A stretch of 64,000 bases of DNA from Parvibaculum sedimenti. GTDB taxonomy: Bacteria; Pseudomonadota; Alphaproteobacteria; Parvibaculales; Parvibaculaceae. Within the stretch, counting starts at the first letter, position 1, and each line of letters starts with the position of its first letter. The notes below the pieces were generated by a model that did no database searches, was not told the DNA's origin, and saw only the letters and a program-made list of their open reading frames with translations. The stretch spans positions 322,973-386,972 of the forward strand of contig NZ_WESC01000001.1 in assembly GCF_009184905.1 (NCBI RefSeq), written 5' to 3'. Position numbers and translations under genes: made by a program. Shown in pieces: positions 11,849-20,683 of this stretch.

Positions 11849-12732
11849 AAGACGCCATGAGCTCTTCTCCCGCAAGCCCCGAAAACATCATCGCCTTTCA
11901 GGGCGAGCCCGGCGCCAATTCGCATATCGCCTGCCATGAAGCCTTCCCCGACATGGTGGAGCTTCCCTGCGCGACCTTCGAGGACGTCTTCTCGGCCATC
12001 AGCGAGGGCAAGGCCAGGCTCGCCATGCTCCCGATTGAGAATTCGGTCGCTGGCCGCGTGGCGGACATTCATCATCTGCTGCCGGATTCATCGCTCTATA
12101 TCGTCGGCGAGCATTTCCTGCGCGTGCGTCATCAGCTGCTCGGCGTGAAGGGCGCATCGCTCGGCGATCTCAAGACGATCCAGAGCCATGTCATGGCGCT
12201 TGGCCAGTGCCGCAAGGTGATCCGCGAGCTGGGGCTCACACCCGTCGTCGCCGCGGACACGGCGGGCTCGGCGCGTGAAATCGCCAATGCAGGGGACAAG
12301 AGCCGTGCCGCCATCGCTTCCGAGCTTGCGGCCGGAATCTATGACCTCGACATTCTCAAGCGGGACATCGAGGACGCTGCGCATAACACGACGCGCTTCC
12401 TCATCATGGCGAAGGAGCCGAACGATGCCGAGCCGGAGGAAGGCCCGGTGATCACCAGCTTCATCTTCCGTGTTCGGAACGTGCCCGCCGCGCTCTACAA
12501 GGCGCTGGGCGGCTTCGCCACCAATGGCGTCAACATGACGAAGCTCGAGAGCTATCAGCTCGAAGGCACATTCAGCGCGAGCCAGTTCTATGCCGACATC
12601 GAGGGCCATCCCGCCTCGCGCAATGTCCGCCTGGCGCTGGAGGAGCTTGAGTTCTTCACGACCGAACTCAAGATACTCGGCATCTACAAGTCGCATCCCT
12701 ACAGGCGCGAACTGGCAGCCAGCGGCCGCTGA
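11845..12732 (+). CDS. pheA: Prephenate dehydratase with ACT domain
   Basis: A 295-residue monofunctional prephenate dehydratase converting prephenate to phenylpyruvate in phenylalanine synthesis. The catalytic part opens with [12 protein letters not shown] at about 15-26, has [11 protein letters not shown], and ends with the catalytic HNTTRFLIM near 186-194. From about 205 an ACT domain follows; [12 protein letters not shown] replaces the ESRP phenylalanine-binding motif of other lineages, so feedback inhibition is likely but the detail differs. No chorismate mutase domain is present. It starts inside kdsB (ATGA). A second start four codons in is possible. Compare the periplasmic PheC-like enzyme at 36040. 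Confidence 0.95.
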   Translation: MKDAMSSSPASPENIIAFQGEPGANSHIACHEAFPDMVELPCATFEDVFSAISEGKARLAMLPIENSVAGRVADIHHLLPDSSLYIVGEHFLRVRHQLLGVKGASLGDLKTIQSHVMALGQCRKVIRELGLTPVVAADTAGSAREIANAGDKSRAAIASELAAGIYDLDILKRDIEDAAHNTTRFLIMAKEPNDAEPEEGPVITSFIFRVRNVPAALYKALGGFATNGVNMTKLESYQLEGTFSASQFYADIEGHPASRNVRLALEELEFFTTELKILGIYKSHPYRRELAASGR

Positions 12733-12739
12733 AGAATAG

Positions 12740-12781
12740 ATTGTCTCCATACAAATTGTCTCCGTACAAAACTTTGTACGG
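12740..12781. promoter_or_regulatory. Operator-like palindrome with tandem 15-base repeats
   Basis: Two adjacent copies of a 15-base unit (ATTGTCTCCATACAA at 12740, ATTGTCTCCGTACAA at 12755) lead into a perfect inverted repeat, CCGTACAAA - AC - TTTGTACGG, at 12762-12781. Three TACAA half-sites are therefore arrayed upstream of the DUF3617 gene. No T-run follows, so this looks like a binding site for a dimeric regulator, not a terminator. The regulator is unknown. Confidence 0.55.
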
Positions 12782-12867
12782 GCGGCACTATTTCGCGTTG
12801 CGCGAGGCGTGTTAGCTTTCGCGCCACGGGCCCGCGTCGCGTGTGCGCGGACCGCTTGGAGGTCTAT

Positions 12868-13293
12868 ATGAAAAAAGTGATTTCAATCGCGGTAGCGGCG
12901 CTGCTGCTGCCTGTCTCGGCTATTGCCGCCCCGCCGCAAATGGCCCCCGGTCTCTGGGAGCGCACCATGACGCTGGGGACCAATACATTTACCGACAAGG
13001 AATGCTTCTCGCCGGATGACGTAAGGCAGTCCGCCGAGGAGATGTTGCGTCCGGAAGGCGAGGATCAGACGAACTGCAAGACGTCGGGCACGTGGGACGG
13101 CAACGTCTTTCACTTCAAGAGCGAATGCGCGATGCCGGAGCAGGGCGGCTCGATGACGACGATCGGCACCATGACGTTCGAGAGTTCGAGCCACATGGTG
13201 CAGGAGGCAAAGACGACGACCTCAATGGATGGTACGTCGCAGATCATGACCATGAAGGTCGATCACAAGCGGATCGGCGACTGCCCGAAATAG
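12868..13293 (+). CDS. Exported DUF3617 family protein
   Basis: A 141-residue protein with a cleavable signal peptide (about 1-21, ending AIAA). The mature part begins with APGLWERTMTL, the usual opening of DUF3617 proteins, and has four cysteines (DKECF, TNCKT, SECAM, GDCPK) likely to form two disulfides in the periplasm. Start at 12868 is supported by GGAGG six bases upstream; a frame opening at 12841 would bury the signal. The family is small, widespread in proteobacteria and of unknown function. It is a single gene under the palindrome at 12762. Confidence 0.85.
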   Translation: MKKVISIAVAALLLPVSAIAAPPQMAPGLWERTMTLGTNTFTDKECFSPDDVRQSAEEMLRPEGEDQTNCKTSGTWDGNVFHFKSECAMPEQGGSMTTIGTMTFESSSHMVQEAKTTTSMDGTSQIMTMKVDHKRIGDCPK

Positions 13294-13312
13294 CAGCCGC
13301 CGGATTTCCGCT

Positions 13313-14263
13313 TCAGGCCTTCTCTTCGGCGAAGGCCTTGACCAGCTGATGCGCGATGGCGAAGGGCGGCGGGAGCCAGAAGCTTCCATCGCCCTTGCCC
13401 GCCAGCACGGCCTGGATTTCCGCCCGGGTGAACCAGCGGCCCGCCGAAAGCTCGATCCCGTCGATCTTGAACTCGTCCGTATCGGCCACCGCATGGCAGC
13501 CGATCATCAGCGACGAGGGGTAGGGCCAGGGTTGCGTCGAGTGATAGGTGACGTGCGAAACCTTGAGCCCCGCCTCTTCATGAAGCTCGCGGGCAACCGC
13601 CTCCTCGATCGATTCGCCCGGCTCTATGAAGCCCGCCAGCGCCGAATGCATGCCCTTCGGCCAGATCTTCTGACGGCCGAGGAAGCAGGAATCCTTGTAG
13701 GTCGCGAGCATGATGGCGACGGGGTCCGTGCGCGGGAAATGCTCGGCCTTGCAAGAGGGGCACTGGCGCTTGTAGCCCGCTTCCATGATCTCGCTCGCCG
13801 TGCCGCAGACCGAGCAGAAGCCGTGGCGCAGGTGCCAGTCGATCATGCTTTTCGCCTGAGCGAGGATCGCAAGCTCGGTCGGCGTGATGTCGCCGGACAT
13901 GGCAAGCCCGCGCAATTCCTCGAACGCGCCGAGACCCTTGAGCGCGGGATGGTTTTCCGCGTCCTTGAGGCCGGTGACATCGGCGGCAAAGAGCGATTTT
14001 CCGCGCCGGTTGATGCCGAGAAAGATCACCAGCGGATCGGGCCCTGCGAGTTCCTTCAGCAGCCCCATGCGGAGCCAGCCCACATCCTTGCCGTCGCCCG
14101 GCTGCGCTTCCGGCAGGATGAAGGGCTCGAGCTTGCGGAAGGGCACGAAAAGGCTCTGCGGATCGGCCATCTGCTCGGCGATCCATGCCTTGTCGGTCCG
14201 TCGATAGCTCGCGCGGTCCAGCGGATTATTGGCGAAGATGTTCGGATTTTCGGGAAGACCCAT
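13313..14263 (-). CDS. nudC: NADH pyrophosphatase / NAD-RNA decapping Nudix hydrolase NudC
   Basis: A 316-residue protein. A four-cysteine zinc ribbon (GFCSVCG near 155 and CPSCK near 175) precedes the Nudix domain, whose box is GFIEPGESIEEAVARELHEE followed by AGL. After the box, STQPWPYPSSLM matches the SQPWPFPxS motif that sets NudC apart from other Nudix enzymes. The family hydrolyses NADH and removes NAD caps from RNA. ATG 14263 gives the conventional N-terminus; 26 more in-frame codons upstream are probably not translated. It is divergent from the SRP RNA and convergent with the DUF3617 gene. Confidence 0.95.
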   Translation of the reverse strand: MGLPENPNIFANNPLDRASYRRTDKAWIAEQMADPQSLFVPFRKLEPFILPEAQPGDGKDVGWLRMGLLKELAGPDPLVIFLGINRRGKSLFAADVTGLKDAENHPALKGLGAFEELRGLAMSGDITPTELAILAQAKSMIDWHLRHGFCSVCGTASEIMEAGYKRQCPSCKAEHFPRTDPVAIMLATYKDSCFLGRQKIWPKGMHSALAGFIEPGESIEEAVARELHEEAGLKVSHVTYHSTQPWPYPSSLMIGCHAVADTDEFKIDGIELSAGRWFTRAEIQAVLAGKGDGSFWLPPPFAIAHQLVKAFAEEKA

Positions 14264-14354
14264 AGGCAAGTCCGCTTTTTGACGTTTCTGATGGCAAATT
14301 TCTGTGGGCGGCAGGGTGGCACAGGCCGGTGCGCGGCTCAATGCCGCCCCGCGC

Positions 14355-14385
14355 TTGCAATGCGGATCGATTCCCCTGATATAGT
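14355..14385 (+). promoter_or_regulatory. Putative promoter of the SRP RNA gene
   Basis: TTGCAA at 14355 and TATAGT at 14380 (or GATATA at 14378 with 17-base spacing) lie directly upstream of the RNA, placing the predicted start of transcription at about 14391-14392, which is the first base of the terminal stem. Confidence 0.5.
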
Positions 14386-14391
14386 CGGCTC

Positions 14392-14489
14392 GGGAGGTTG
14401 GCGATGGACGAGTCCCTCGCCAATCCGGTCAGGTCCGGAAGGAAGCAGCCGTAACGAGTTCGGCTCGGGTCGTTCGTCCAGCCTCCCAC
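14392..14489 (+). ncRNA. ffs: Small signal recognition particle RNA (4.5S type)
   Basis: About 98 bases. The conserved apical domain is present at 14427-14450: GGTCAGGTCCGG followed by AAGGAAGCAGCC, giving the Ffh-binding asymmetric loop and the GGAA tetraloop. The ends pair (GGGAGGTTGG with CCAGCCTCCC) and a T-rich tract TTTTCTTTTC follows as terminator. It works with Ffh and FtsY to target nascent membrane proteins. It sits directly upstream of dnaX. Exact ends are uncertain by one or two bases. Confidence 0.95.
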
Positions 14490-14514
14490 CTTTTCTTTTC
14501 CTTGAAAGGCGCTC

Positions 14515-16404
14515 ATGGACGGCAGCGAGGAAAATCCGGCGCTCTTGGCAGACGAGCCGCACCGGCCGGACCCTGCCGAGGAGCCCGGTTTCGCTCTCCT
14601 GGGCGGAGAGGCGAAGCCCGCGCGCCAGCAGGCCTCCGGCTATCAGGTCCTCGCCCGCAAATACCGCCCCTCCAGCTTCGAGGATCTCGTCGGCCAGGAA
14701 GCCATGGTCCGGACCCTCTCGAATGCCTTCGAGACGGGCCGCATTGCGCACGCCTTCATGCTTACGGGCGTTCGCGGCGTCGGCAAGACGACCACCGCCC
14801 GCATCCTCGCCCGCGCGCTCAACTACGAAAAGCCGGGCGTCACCGCGCCGACCATCCACATGGACGGTTTCGGCGTTCATTGCGAAGCGATCATGGAAAG
14901 CCGCCATGTCGACGTGATGGAGATGGATGCGGCCTCCCGCACCGGCATCGACGATATTCGCGAGATCATCGAAAGTGTGCGCTACCTGCCGGTTTCCGCG
15001 CGCTACAAGGTCTACATCATCGACGAGGTCCACATGCTCTCGAAGGCCGCCTTTAACGGCCTTCTGAAGACGCTTGAGGAACCGCCGGCGCATGTGAAGT
15101 TCATTTTCGCGACAACCGAAATCCGCAAGGTGCCGGTAACAGTCCTTTCGCGCTGCCAGCGTTTCGATCTGCGCCGTCTCTCCGTCGATGAGTTGTCGGG
15201 GCTTCTGGGCCGCATCTCGAAAAAGGAGAATGTCGAGGTCGAGGAAGCGGCGTTGAAGCTCATCGCCCGCGCCGCCGACGGTTCGGCCCGCGATTCGCTC
15301 TCCCTGCTCGACCGCGCCATCGCGCATGGCAGCCAGATGGGCGAGGCGTTCATTCGCGAATCTGAAGTCCGCGACATGCTGGGCCTTGCCGACCGCGCGC
15401 GCATTTTCGATCTCTTCGACTTCGTGATGAAGGGCGATGTCGCCGGCGCGCTGAACGAGCTTCGCGCCCAATATGATGTCGGTGCCGACCCCGCTGTCGT
15501 GCTTTCCGATCTCGCCGATCTTGTCCATTGGCTGACGCGGTTGAAGCTCGTGCAGGGCGCGGCCGACGATCTTGCCATGTCGGAAACCGAGCGCATGCGC
15601 GGACAGGACATGGCGGCGCGGCTGCCCATCCGCGTTCTCTCGCGCACATGGCAGATGCTTTTGAAGGGTCTCACCGAAGTGCAGGGTGCGACGCGTCCGA
15701 TCGCGGCGGCGGAAATGGTGCTGGTGCGCATTGCCTATGTCGCCGATCTGCCGGGACCGGAAGAACTCATCGAGCAGTTGAAGGGCGGCGGCGCGCTTTC
15801 CCGGCCCGCGCCCGGCTCCGCGCCTTCTGGCGGTGGTGGTGGCGAACGCGCGCAGTTGCGTTCGGTCGCTGGCGGCCAAGCGCAGCAGAGTCCGCAGCAG
15901 ACCTATGAGCCCGCGCCCGCCGTGGCGACGCAAGGCCCGACGCTCAAGCGCTTCGAGGATGTGATCGCGCTGCTGGCCGAGAAGCGCGACATCAGGCTCA
16001 AGCATGCGCTTGAAACCGGCGTGCGCCTTGTGCGCTTCGAGCAGGGGCGCATCGAGATTCGCCTTCTCGAAGGTGCGCCGGGCAGCCTCGCCACTGAACT
16101 TTCCGAGCGGCTGAAGCGCTGGACCGGCTCGCTCTGGGTCGTCTCGCTCTCGCGCGAGGAAGGCGCTCCGACGCTGAAGGAGCAGGCGACGACGCGCGAG
16201 CAGAAGTTGAAAGACGATGCCCGCGCCGATCCGCTGGTCAAGGCGGCGCTCGCCGCCTTCCCCGACGCCGAAATCGTCAATGTGCGCGATCCGCGCGCCG
16301 ACGAGCTTCCGGTCATGCCACTCGCCGCGAGCGGCGAGGTCGTGTCCGCCAGTGCGGACGAGCTTGGCTCCGATGATTTCACCCCCGACGAATATATGGA
16401 TTGA
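14515..16404 (+). CDS. dnaX: DNA polymerase III subunits gamma and tau
   Basis: A 629-residue clamp-loader ATPase. After a 40-residue acidic lead, the AAA+ module starts at RKYRPSSFEDLVGQ; Walker A GVRGVGKT is at 85-92, Walker B IIDEVHML near 170, sensor 1 FATTE and the arginine finger region LSRCQRF follow. The zinc module between Walker A and B keeps only Cys123 where gamma-proteobacterial DnaX has four cysteines. A Gly/Pro/Gln-rich linker (about 425-475) separates the C-terminal tau region that binds the polymerase and DnaB. No strong A-rich slippery site for making gamma was noticed. ybaB and recR follow in the usual replication-repair cluster. Confidence 0.96.
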   Translation: MDGSEENPALLADEPHRPDPAEEPGFALLGGEAKPARQQASGYQVLARKYRPSSFEDLVGQEAMVRTLSNAFETGRIAHAFMLTGVRGVGKTTTARILARALNYEKPGVTAPTIHMDGFGVHCEAIMESRHVDVMEMDAASRTGIDDIREIIESVRYLPVSARYKVYIIDEVHMLSKAAFNGLLKTLEEPPAHVKFIFATTEIRKVPVTVLSRCQRFDLRRLSVDELSGLLGRISKKENVEVEEAALKLIARAADGSARDSLSLLDRAIAHGSQMGEAFIRESEVRDMLGLADRARIFDLFDFVMKGDVAGALNELRAQYDVGADPAVVLSDLADLVHWLTRLKLVQGAADDLAMSETERMRGQDMAARLPIRVLSRTWQMLLKGLTEVQGATRPIAAAEMVLVRIAYVADLPGPEELIEQLKGGGALSRPAPGSAPSGGGGGERAQLRSVAGGQAQQSPQQTYEPAPAVATQGPTLKRFEDVIALLAEKRDIRLKHALETGVRLVRFEQGRIEIRLLEGAPGSLATELSERLKRWTGSLWVVSLSREEGAPTLKEQATTREQKLKDDARADPLVKAALAAFPDAEIVNVRDPRADELPVMPLAASGEVVSASADELGSDDFTPDEYMD

Positions 16405-16409
16405 GTAGC

Positions 16410-16727
16410 GTGAAGAACTTCACCGACATCATGAAGCAGGCAAAGGCTCTCCAGTCGAAGATGGAGACCATGCAGGGCGAGCTCGAGGCGCTGGAAGTCG
16501 AAGGCAGCGCGGGCGGCGGTCTTGTGCGCGTCACGATGGGCGGCAAGGGTGCGGTGAAAAGCGTGTCGATAGACCCGAGCCTTTTGAAGGAAGGCGAGGG
16601 CGAAATCCTCGAAGACCTGATCGTCGCTGCCTGCGCCGATGCGAAGGCGAAGGCCGACCGCGCGGCTGCCGAGAAGATGCAGGCCGTCACCGGCGGTCTG
16701 CCGCTGCCGCCCGGCTTCAGTCTTTGA
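16410..16727 (+). CDS. YbaB/EbfC family nucleoid-associated protein
   Basis: A 105-residue DNA-binding protein of the YbaB/EbfC family, which forms tweezer-like dimers on DNA. The N-terminal helix (KNFTDIMKQAKALQSKMETMQ) and the strand GGGLVRVTMGGKGAVKSVSIDP are typical. The GTG at 16410 gives the usual MKN-type start; a TTG at 16401 overlapping the dnaX stop would add three residues. It lies between dnaX and recR, the commonest context of the family, and is probably co-transcribed with dnaX. The precise role is not settled even in model species. Confidence 0.92.
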   Translation: MKNFTDIMKQAKALQSKMETMQGELEALEVEGSAGGGLVRVTMGGKGAVKSVSIDPSLLKEGEGEILEDLIVAACADAKAKADRAAAEKMQAVTGGLPLPPGFSL

Positions 16728-16760
16728 TGGCCGGTGTTTCGAGCGGCGGAATACTTACTT

Positions 16761-16847
16761 CGTCGTTGCCGGGCTTGACCCGGCAATCCAGCATATCGGG
16801 CATTGCATCTGCGGCTCTGGATGCCCGGGTCAAGCCCGGGCATGACG
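16761..16847. repeat. Paired inverted palindromic repeat
   Basis: Two related 31-base palindromic arms in opposite orientation, at 16761-16791 (core TTGCCGGGCTTGACCCGGCAA) shortened at both ends, and at 16817-16847 (core TGCCCGGGTCAAGCCCGGGCA). Each arm can fold alone and the two can pair with each other. Relatives occur at 24183 and 35993. Similar elements are scattered between genes in many alphaproteobacteria. It fills the gap between ybaB and recR. Confidence 0.8.
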
Positions 16848-16866
16848 ATTGGAGTGAATACTTCAC

Positions 16867-17466
16867 ATGCCGGTAACCGGACCAGAAATCGAACGGCTGA
16901 TCCAGCTTCTCTCGAAGCTGCCGGGGCTTGGCCCGCGCTCCGCGCGCCGCGCCGTGCTCCAGCTCATCAAGAAGAAGGAAACGCTGCTTGCGCCGCTCGC
17001 CGTCGCCATGGCCGATGCGGCGGAGAAGGCCTGTATCTGCTCCATCTGCGGCAACGTCGATACGCAAGACCCCTGCGCCATCTGTTCCGACCCCACCCGC
17101 GAACCGACGACGCTCTGCGTGGTAGAGGAAGTGGGCGACCTCTGGGCGCTTGAACGCGCGGGCGTCCACAAGGGCCGCTATCACGTGCTGGGCGGCGTCC
17201 TCTCTGCGCTTGATGGCGTCGGCCCCAACGATCTCAACATCGGGTCGCTTGCCGAGCGTGTCGAGAAGAACGGCATCAAGGAAGTCATCCTCGCCATGAA
17301 CGCGACGGTGGACGGCCAGACGACCGCGCATTACATCACCGATCGCCTCGAAGGCCTCGGCGTCACCATCTCGCGCCTCGCGCATGGTGTGCCGGTCGGC
17401 GGCGAGCTCGATTATCTGGACGATGGAACGCTTGCCGCCGCCATGAAGTCGCGCAGGCCGTTCTAG
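16867..17466 (+). CDS. recR: Recombination protein RecR
   Basis: A 199-residue protein of standard length. The N-terminal helix-hairpin-helix ([16 protein letters not shown], about 16-30) is followed by a zinc finger with Cys58, Cys61, Cys70 and Cys73, a Toprim domain ([15 protein letters not shown]) and the C-terminal [19 protein letters not shown]. RecR loads RecA with RecO and RecF at gaps. It is separated from ybaB by the palindromic repeat, so it may have its own promoter or be expressed by read-through. Its TAG stop shares CTAG with the convergent flavin reductase gene. Confidence 0.96.
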   Translation: MPVTGPEIERLIQLLSKLPGLGPRSARRAVLQLIKKKETLLAPLAVAMADAAEKACICSICGNVDTQDPCAICSDPTREPTTLCVVEEVGDLWALERAGVHKGRYHVLGGVLSALDGVGPNDLNIGSLAERVEKNGIKEVILAMNATVDGQTTAHYITDRLEGLGVTISRLAHGVPVGGELDYLDDGTLAAAMKSRRPF

Positions 17467-17990
17467 CCTCGGCCAATCGTGCGGGCGAAATCCGCGATGG
17501 CTTTCCCGAGCGCATCGGCAATCTCTGCATCCGCCAGAATACCGCCCTCGGGCAAGGCGCGTCCGAGCAGCGGAACGGCAATCGACGCCTCGGGCACGAT
17601 CCGCGCCGCCATCATCGTCAGCGTCTCGGTGAGCGAGGCCAGCGCATGCACCGCGCGGGGACTCGCATTGACGATCGCGACGGGCTTCTCCGCGAATTCG
17701 CCGCTTCCCACCACCCAATCCAGCGCATTCTTCAATACGCCGGGAACGCCATGGGCATATTCCGGGCTTGAAAAGACGACACCATCAGCTCCCGCGAGCG
17801 CCGCGCGAAAGTGGACGACAGCGCCGGGCGGCGCGTCGCCGTCCATATCCGGATTGAAATGCGGCAATTCCCCGATGCCTTCATAAAGCACGACCTCAAC
17901 GCCTGCAGGCGCGAGCGAAGTCAGCGCGCGTAGCGCTTGCGTGTTCGATGAGGCGCCCCGAAGGCTTCCCGAAATGGCGAGGATGCGCAT
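17463..17990 (-). CDS. NAD(P)H-dependent FMN reductase family protein
   Basis: A 175-residue flavodoxin-like protein. The FMN phosphate loop [13 protein letters not shown] is at about 5-17 and the second flavin-binding stretch [18 protein letters not shown] near 77-94 is typical of the family that includes chromate and azo reductases. These enzymes pass electrons from NAD(P)H to FMN or quinones in the cytosol. ATG 17990 places the loop at its usual position; a TTG two codons upstream is less likely. Its start is seven bases from the rmuC stop, so the two may share a transcript. Natural acceptor unknown. Confidence 0.9.
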   Translation of the reverse strand: MRILAISGSLRGASSNTQALRALTSLAPAGVEVVLYEGIGELPHFNPDMDGDAPPGAVVHFRAALAGADGVVFSSPEYAHGVPGVLKNALDWVVGSGEFAEKPVAIVNASPRAVHALASLTETLTMMAARIVPEASIAVPLLGRALPEGGILADAEIADALGKAIADFARTIGRG

Positions 17991-17996
17991 CGGCAA

Positions 17997-19121
17997 TTAC
18001 TTGCTCGTCAGGAGGTCGCGTTCGACGCGCCTGCCGGTGGCGGCCAGCGCTTCCTGCGCCTCGGCCTCGCCAAGCTCGACGTCATGGATCTTCTCGCCGC
18101 GTTTGGTGATCTGGTCGGCCGAGGTGCGAATCTCGCGAATGTCTTTTTCAGCGGACTGAAAATGCTTTTCGAGATTCTCGACGCGATCATCAAGGCGCTC
18201 CACGTCCTTGAGGAGCAGTCCGACATATTTCTGGATGACGCCCGCCTGCTTGCGCATCTCGACATCCTTCAGTACGGCGCGAACCGTGTTGAGCGTCGCC
18301 ATCAGCGTCGTCGGCGAAACGATCCAGACGCGCGCCTGATAGGACTTCGTGACGACATCCGGGAAATTCGCGTGAAGTTCGGCATAGACGGCTTCGGAGG
18401 GCAGGAACATCAGCGCCGATTCCGCCGTTTCGCCCGGCACGATGTATTTGCCGGAAATATCGGACACATGTTTCAGCAGGTCGCCGCGGAATTGGCGCTG
18501 GGCAAGGTTCCTCTCGCCATCGTCCTTGGCGTTGCGAAGCCCGTGATAGGCGTCGAGCGGGAATTTGGCGTCGATGGCAATCGAGCCGGGCGGGTTCGGC
18601 AGGTGGATGAGGCAGTCCGCGCGCACGCCGCTCTTGAGTGTCGCCTGAAATGCGTAAGCCGAAGGCGGCAGAGCGTTCTTCACGATGTCCTGCAACTGCA
18701 CCTCGCCAAAGGCGCCGCGGGCCTGCTTGTTGGCGAGAATGTCCTGAAGGCCGACGACCTGGCTCGACAGGTCGGTGATGTTCTTTTGTGCTTCGTCGAT
18801 AACGGCGAGTCTGGCGGCAAGATTGCCGAGCGTTTCGGCCGTCTTGGCGGAGGTCTCTTCAAGGCTCGTCCCGACGCGATGGCCCACCTGATCCAGCCGC
18901 TCGTTCAGTGTGCGGGCAAGCTCGCCCTGCGCCTGCGTCTGCGCATCCGCCATGGCCGACAGGCGTCCGGCGAGTTCGGCCTGCAGGCCTGCGAGCCGCG
19001 CGAATTCAGTCTCCAGCCGGTCCGGTTCCGTCCTGGGCCGGGCGCGCATCAGCCAGATTGCCAGCGCGGCCAGAAGGCCGGCGAGAAGGACTCCGAGCAG
19101 GAAGGAGGCGGGGTCGGACAT
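17997..19121 (-). CDS. rmuC: RmuC family protein
   Basis: A 374-residue protein. One N-terminal membrane helix (about 6-24) is followed by a long coiled-coil (about 35-125) and the RmuC nuclease-like domain, with the conserved stretches GAFGEVQLQDIVKNALPP and DAKFPLDAYHGL, and FLPSEAVYAEL downstream. RmuC is related to restriction-endonuclease folds and in E. coli limits rearrangements at inverted repeats. The short C-terminal segment after about 300 is again coiled coil. It is divergent from def with 79 bases between. Confidence 0.92.
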   Translation of the reverse strand: MSDPASFLLGVLLAGLLAALAIWLMRARPRTEPDRLETEFARLAGLQAELAGRLSAMADAQTQAQGELARTLNERLDQVGHRVGTSLEETSAKTAETLGNLAARLAVIDEAQKNITDLSSQVVGLQDILANKQARGAFGEVQLQDIVKNALPPSAYAFQATLKSGVRADCLIHLPNPPGSIAIDAKFPLDAYHGLRNAKDDGERNLAQRQFRGDLLKHVSDISGKYIVPGETAESALMFLPSEAVYAELHANFPDVVTKSYQARVWIVSPTTLMATLNTVRAVLKDVEMRKQAGVIQKYVGLLLKDVERLDDRVENLEKHFQSAEKDIREIRTSADQITKRGEKIHDVELGEAEAQEALAATGRRVERDLLTSK

Positions 19122-19200
19122 GGCGAGCGCCTTTTCGTGAACATTTCGGCAACTATAGCCGATTCTTGACCACTGAGGCCCGGCAGCTTATCTCAAGGCC

Positions 19201-19725
19201 ATGGCTATCCGCGAAATCCTCACAGCGCCCGATCCGCGCCTCAAACAGGTCTCGAAACCCGTCGAACGGGTGGATGACGAGCTGCGCCGTCTCATGGACG
19301 ACATGCTCGAGACGATGTACGACGCGCCGGGCATCGGCCTCGCGGCGATCCAGATCGGTGTGCCGAAGCAGGTCATCGTCATGGATCTCGCCCGCGAAGG
19401 CGAACCGCCCGAGCCGCGCTATTTCATCAATCCGGAGATCATCTGGACCTCGGACGAATACGCGGTCTATGAGGAAGGCTGCCTTTCGGTGCCGGAACTC
19501 TATGAGGATGTGGAGCGTCCGGCCGAGTGCCGCGTGCGCTTCCTCGACTATCAGGGCGAAATCCGCGAGCTTGATTGCGAGGGGTTGCTGGCCACCTGCA
19601 TCCAGCATGAAATGGATCACCTGAAGGGCGTTCTCTTCATCGACCATCTGTCGAAGCTCAAGCGCTCGATGATCCTGAAGAAGCTCACCAAGGCGAAGAA
19701 GTTCCAGGAAAAGGAACCGGCCTGA
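19201..19725 (+). CDS. def: Peptide deformylase
   Basis: A 174-residue metalloenzyme removing the formyl group from nascent proteins. All three motifs are present: [10 protein letters not shown] at 44-53, EEGCLSVP with the metal ligand Cys94, and QHEMDH with His136, Glu137 and His140. Length and start fit the family. It heads a def-fmt-truA cluster, so the enzyme that adds the formyl group (fmt) and the one that removes it are co-expressed; fmt starts 19 bases after this stop. Confidence 0.97.
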   Translation: MAIREILTAPDPRLKQVSKPVERVDDELRRLMDDMLETMYDAPGIGLAAIQIGVPKQVIVMDLAREGEPPEPRYFINPEIIWTSDEYAVYEEGCLSVPELYEDVERPAECRVRFLDYQGEIRELDCEGLLATCIQHEMDHLKGVLFIDHLSKLKRSMILKKLTKAKKFQEKEPA

Positions 19726-19744
19726 GGGCCGGCAGAAGGCGCGC

Positions 19745-20683
19745 ATGACCCTTCGTCTCGCCTTCATGGGCACCCCCGATTTTTCCGTGTCAGTTCTGGC
19801 CGAGCTGATCGCGGCCGGCCATGAGATCGTGGCTGTCTATTCGCAGCCGCCTCGCAAGGCAGGCCGCGGCATGGCCGAGCAACCGTCGCCGGTTCATCGC
19901 TTTGCCGCCGAGCACGGCATTGCGGTCCGCACCCCCGTCTCGCTGAAATCGGAAGAAGAGCAGAAGGCCTTTGCCGATCTCGACCTCGATGTCGCGGTCG
20001 TCGTCGCCTATGGGCTCCTCCTGCCGAAGCCCGTGCTAGAGGCGCCGCGCCTCGGATGTCTCAATCTCCATGCCTCGCTCCTGCCGCGCTGGCGCGGCGC
20101 CGCGCCCATCCAGCGGGCCATCATGGCGGGCGATGCGGAAACCGGCGTCATGGTGATGCAGATGGAGGCGGGCCTCGACACAGGCCCTGTGCTCCTTGCC
20201 GAGCATGTCGCCATTGCCTCCGACACCACCGCAGGAAGCCTCCACGACAGGCTTTCGGAAATCGGCGCCTTGCTAATGGTGCGTGCGCTCGCCGCTCTCG
20301 AACGCGGGCAGCTCCAGGCGACGCCGCAGCCGGAAGAGGGCGTCACATACGCGAAAAAGATCGAGAAGGAAGAAGCCCGCATCGACTGGACGCGCGATGC
20401 GGCGGCGCTCGATTGTCACATCAGGGGCCTCACGCCTTTCCCCGGCGCCTTTTTCGAGGTGATGCGCGACGGCAAGCCCGTCCGCATCAAGGTTCTGCGT
20501 GAAAGACCCGTTGCGGGCAGCGGCGCGCCCGGCGAAGTGCTTTCGCTCGAAGGCGGCATCACGATCGCTTGCGGGTCAGCTGCGCTCCACATCGCCGAGT
20601 TGCAGCGCGCGGGCAAGGGCCCGATGAAGGCGGGCGATTTCCTGCGCGGCTTTCCGCTCGCCGTTGGCGAAAGGCTCGTCTGA
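19745..20683 (+). CDS. fmt: Methionyl-tRNA formyltransferase
   Basis: A 312-residue enzyme that formylates initiator Met-tRNA with 10-formyl-THF. The N-terminal domain has MGTPDFSV at 8-15 and the catalytic signature [18 protein letters not shown], giving Asn107, His109 and, downstream in GLDTGPVL, Asp145. The C-terminal tRNA-binding domain starts near 205 with [15 protein letters not shown]. It follows def closely and its TGA overlaps the ATG of truA by one base (TGATG), indicating translational coupling. Confidence 0.97.
   Translation: MTLRLAFMGTPDFSVSVLAELIAAGHEIVAVYSQPPRKAGRGMAEQPSPVHRFAAEHGIAVRTPVSLKSEEEQKAFADLDLDVAVVVAYGLLLPKPVLEAPRLGCLNLHASLLPRWRGAAPIQRAIMAGDAETGVMVMQMEAGLDTGPVLLAEHVAIASDTTAGSLHDRLSEIGALLMVRALAALERGQLQATPQPEEGVTYAKKIEKEEARIDWTRDAAALDCHIRGLTPFPGAFFEVMRDGKPVRIKVLRERPVAGSGAPGEVLSLEGGITIACGSAALHIAELQRAGKGPMKAGDFLRGFPLAVGERLV

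Noticed and set aside
12762..12781. Terminator of pheA
   Set aside because: The stem is AT-containing and has no T-run after it; operator is the better reading.
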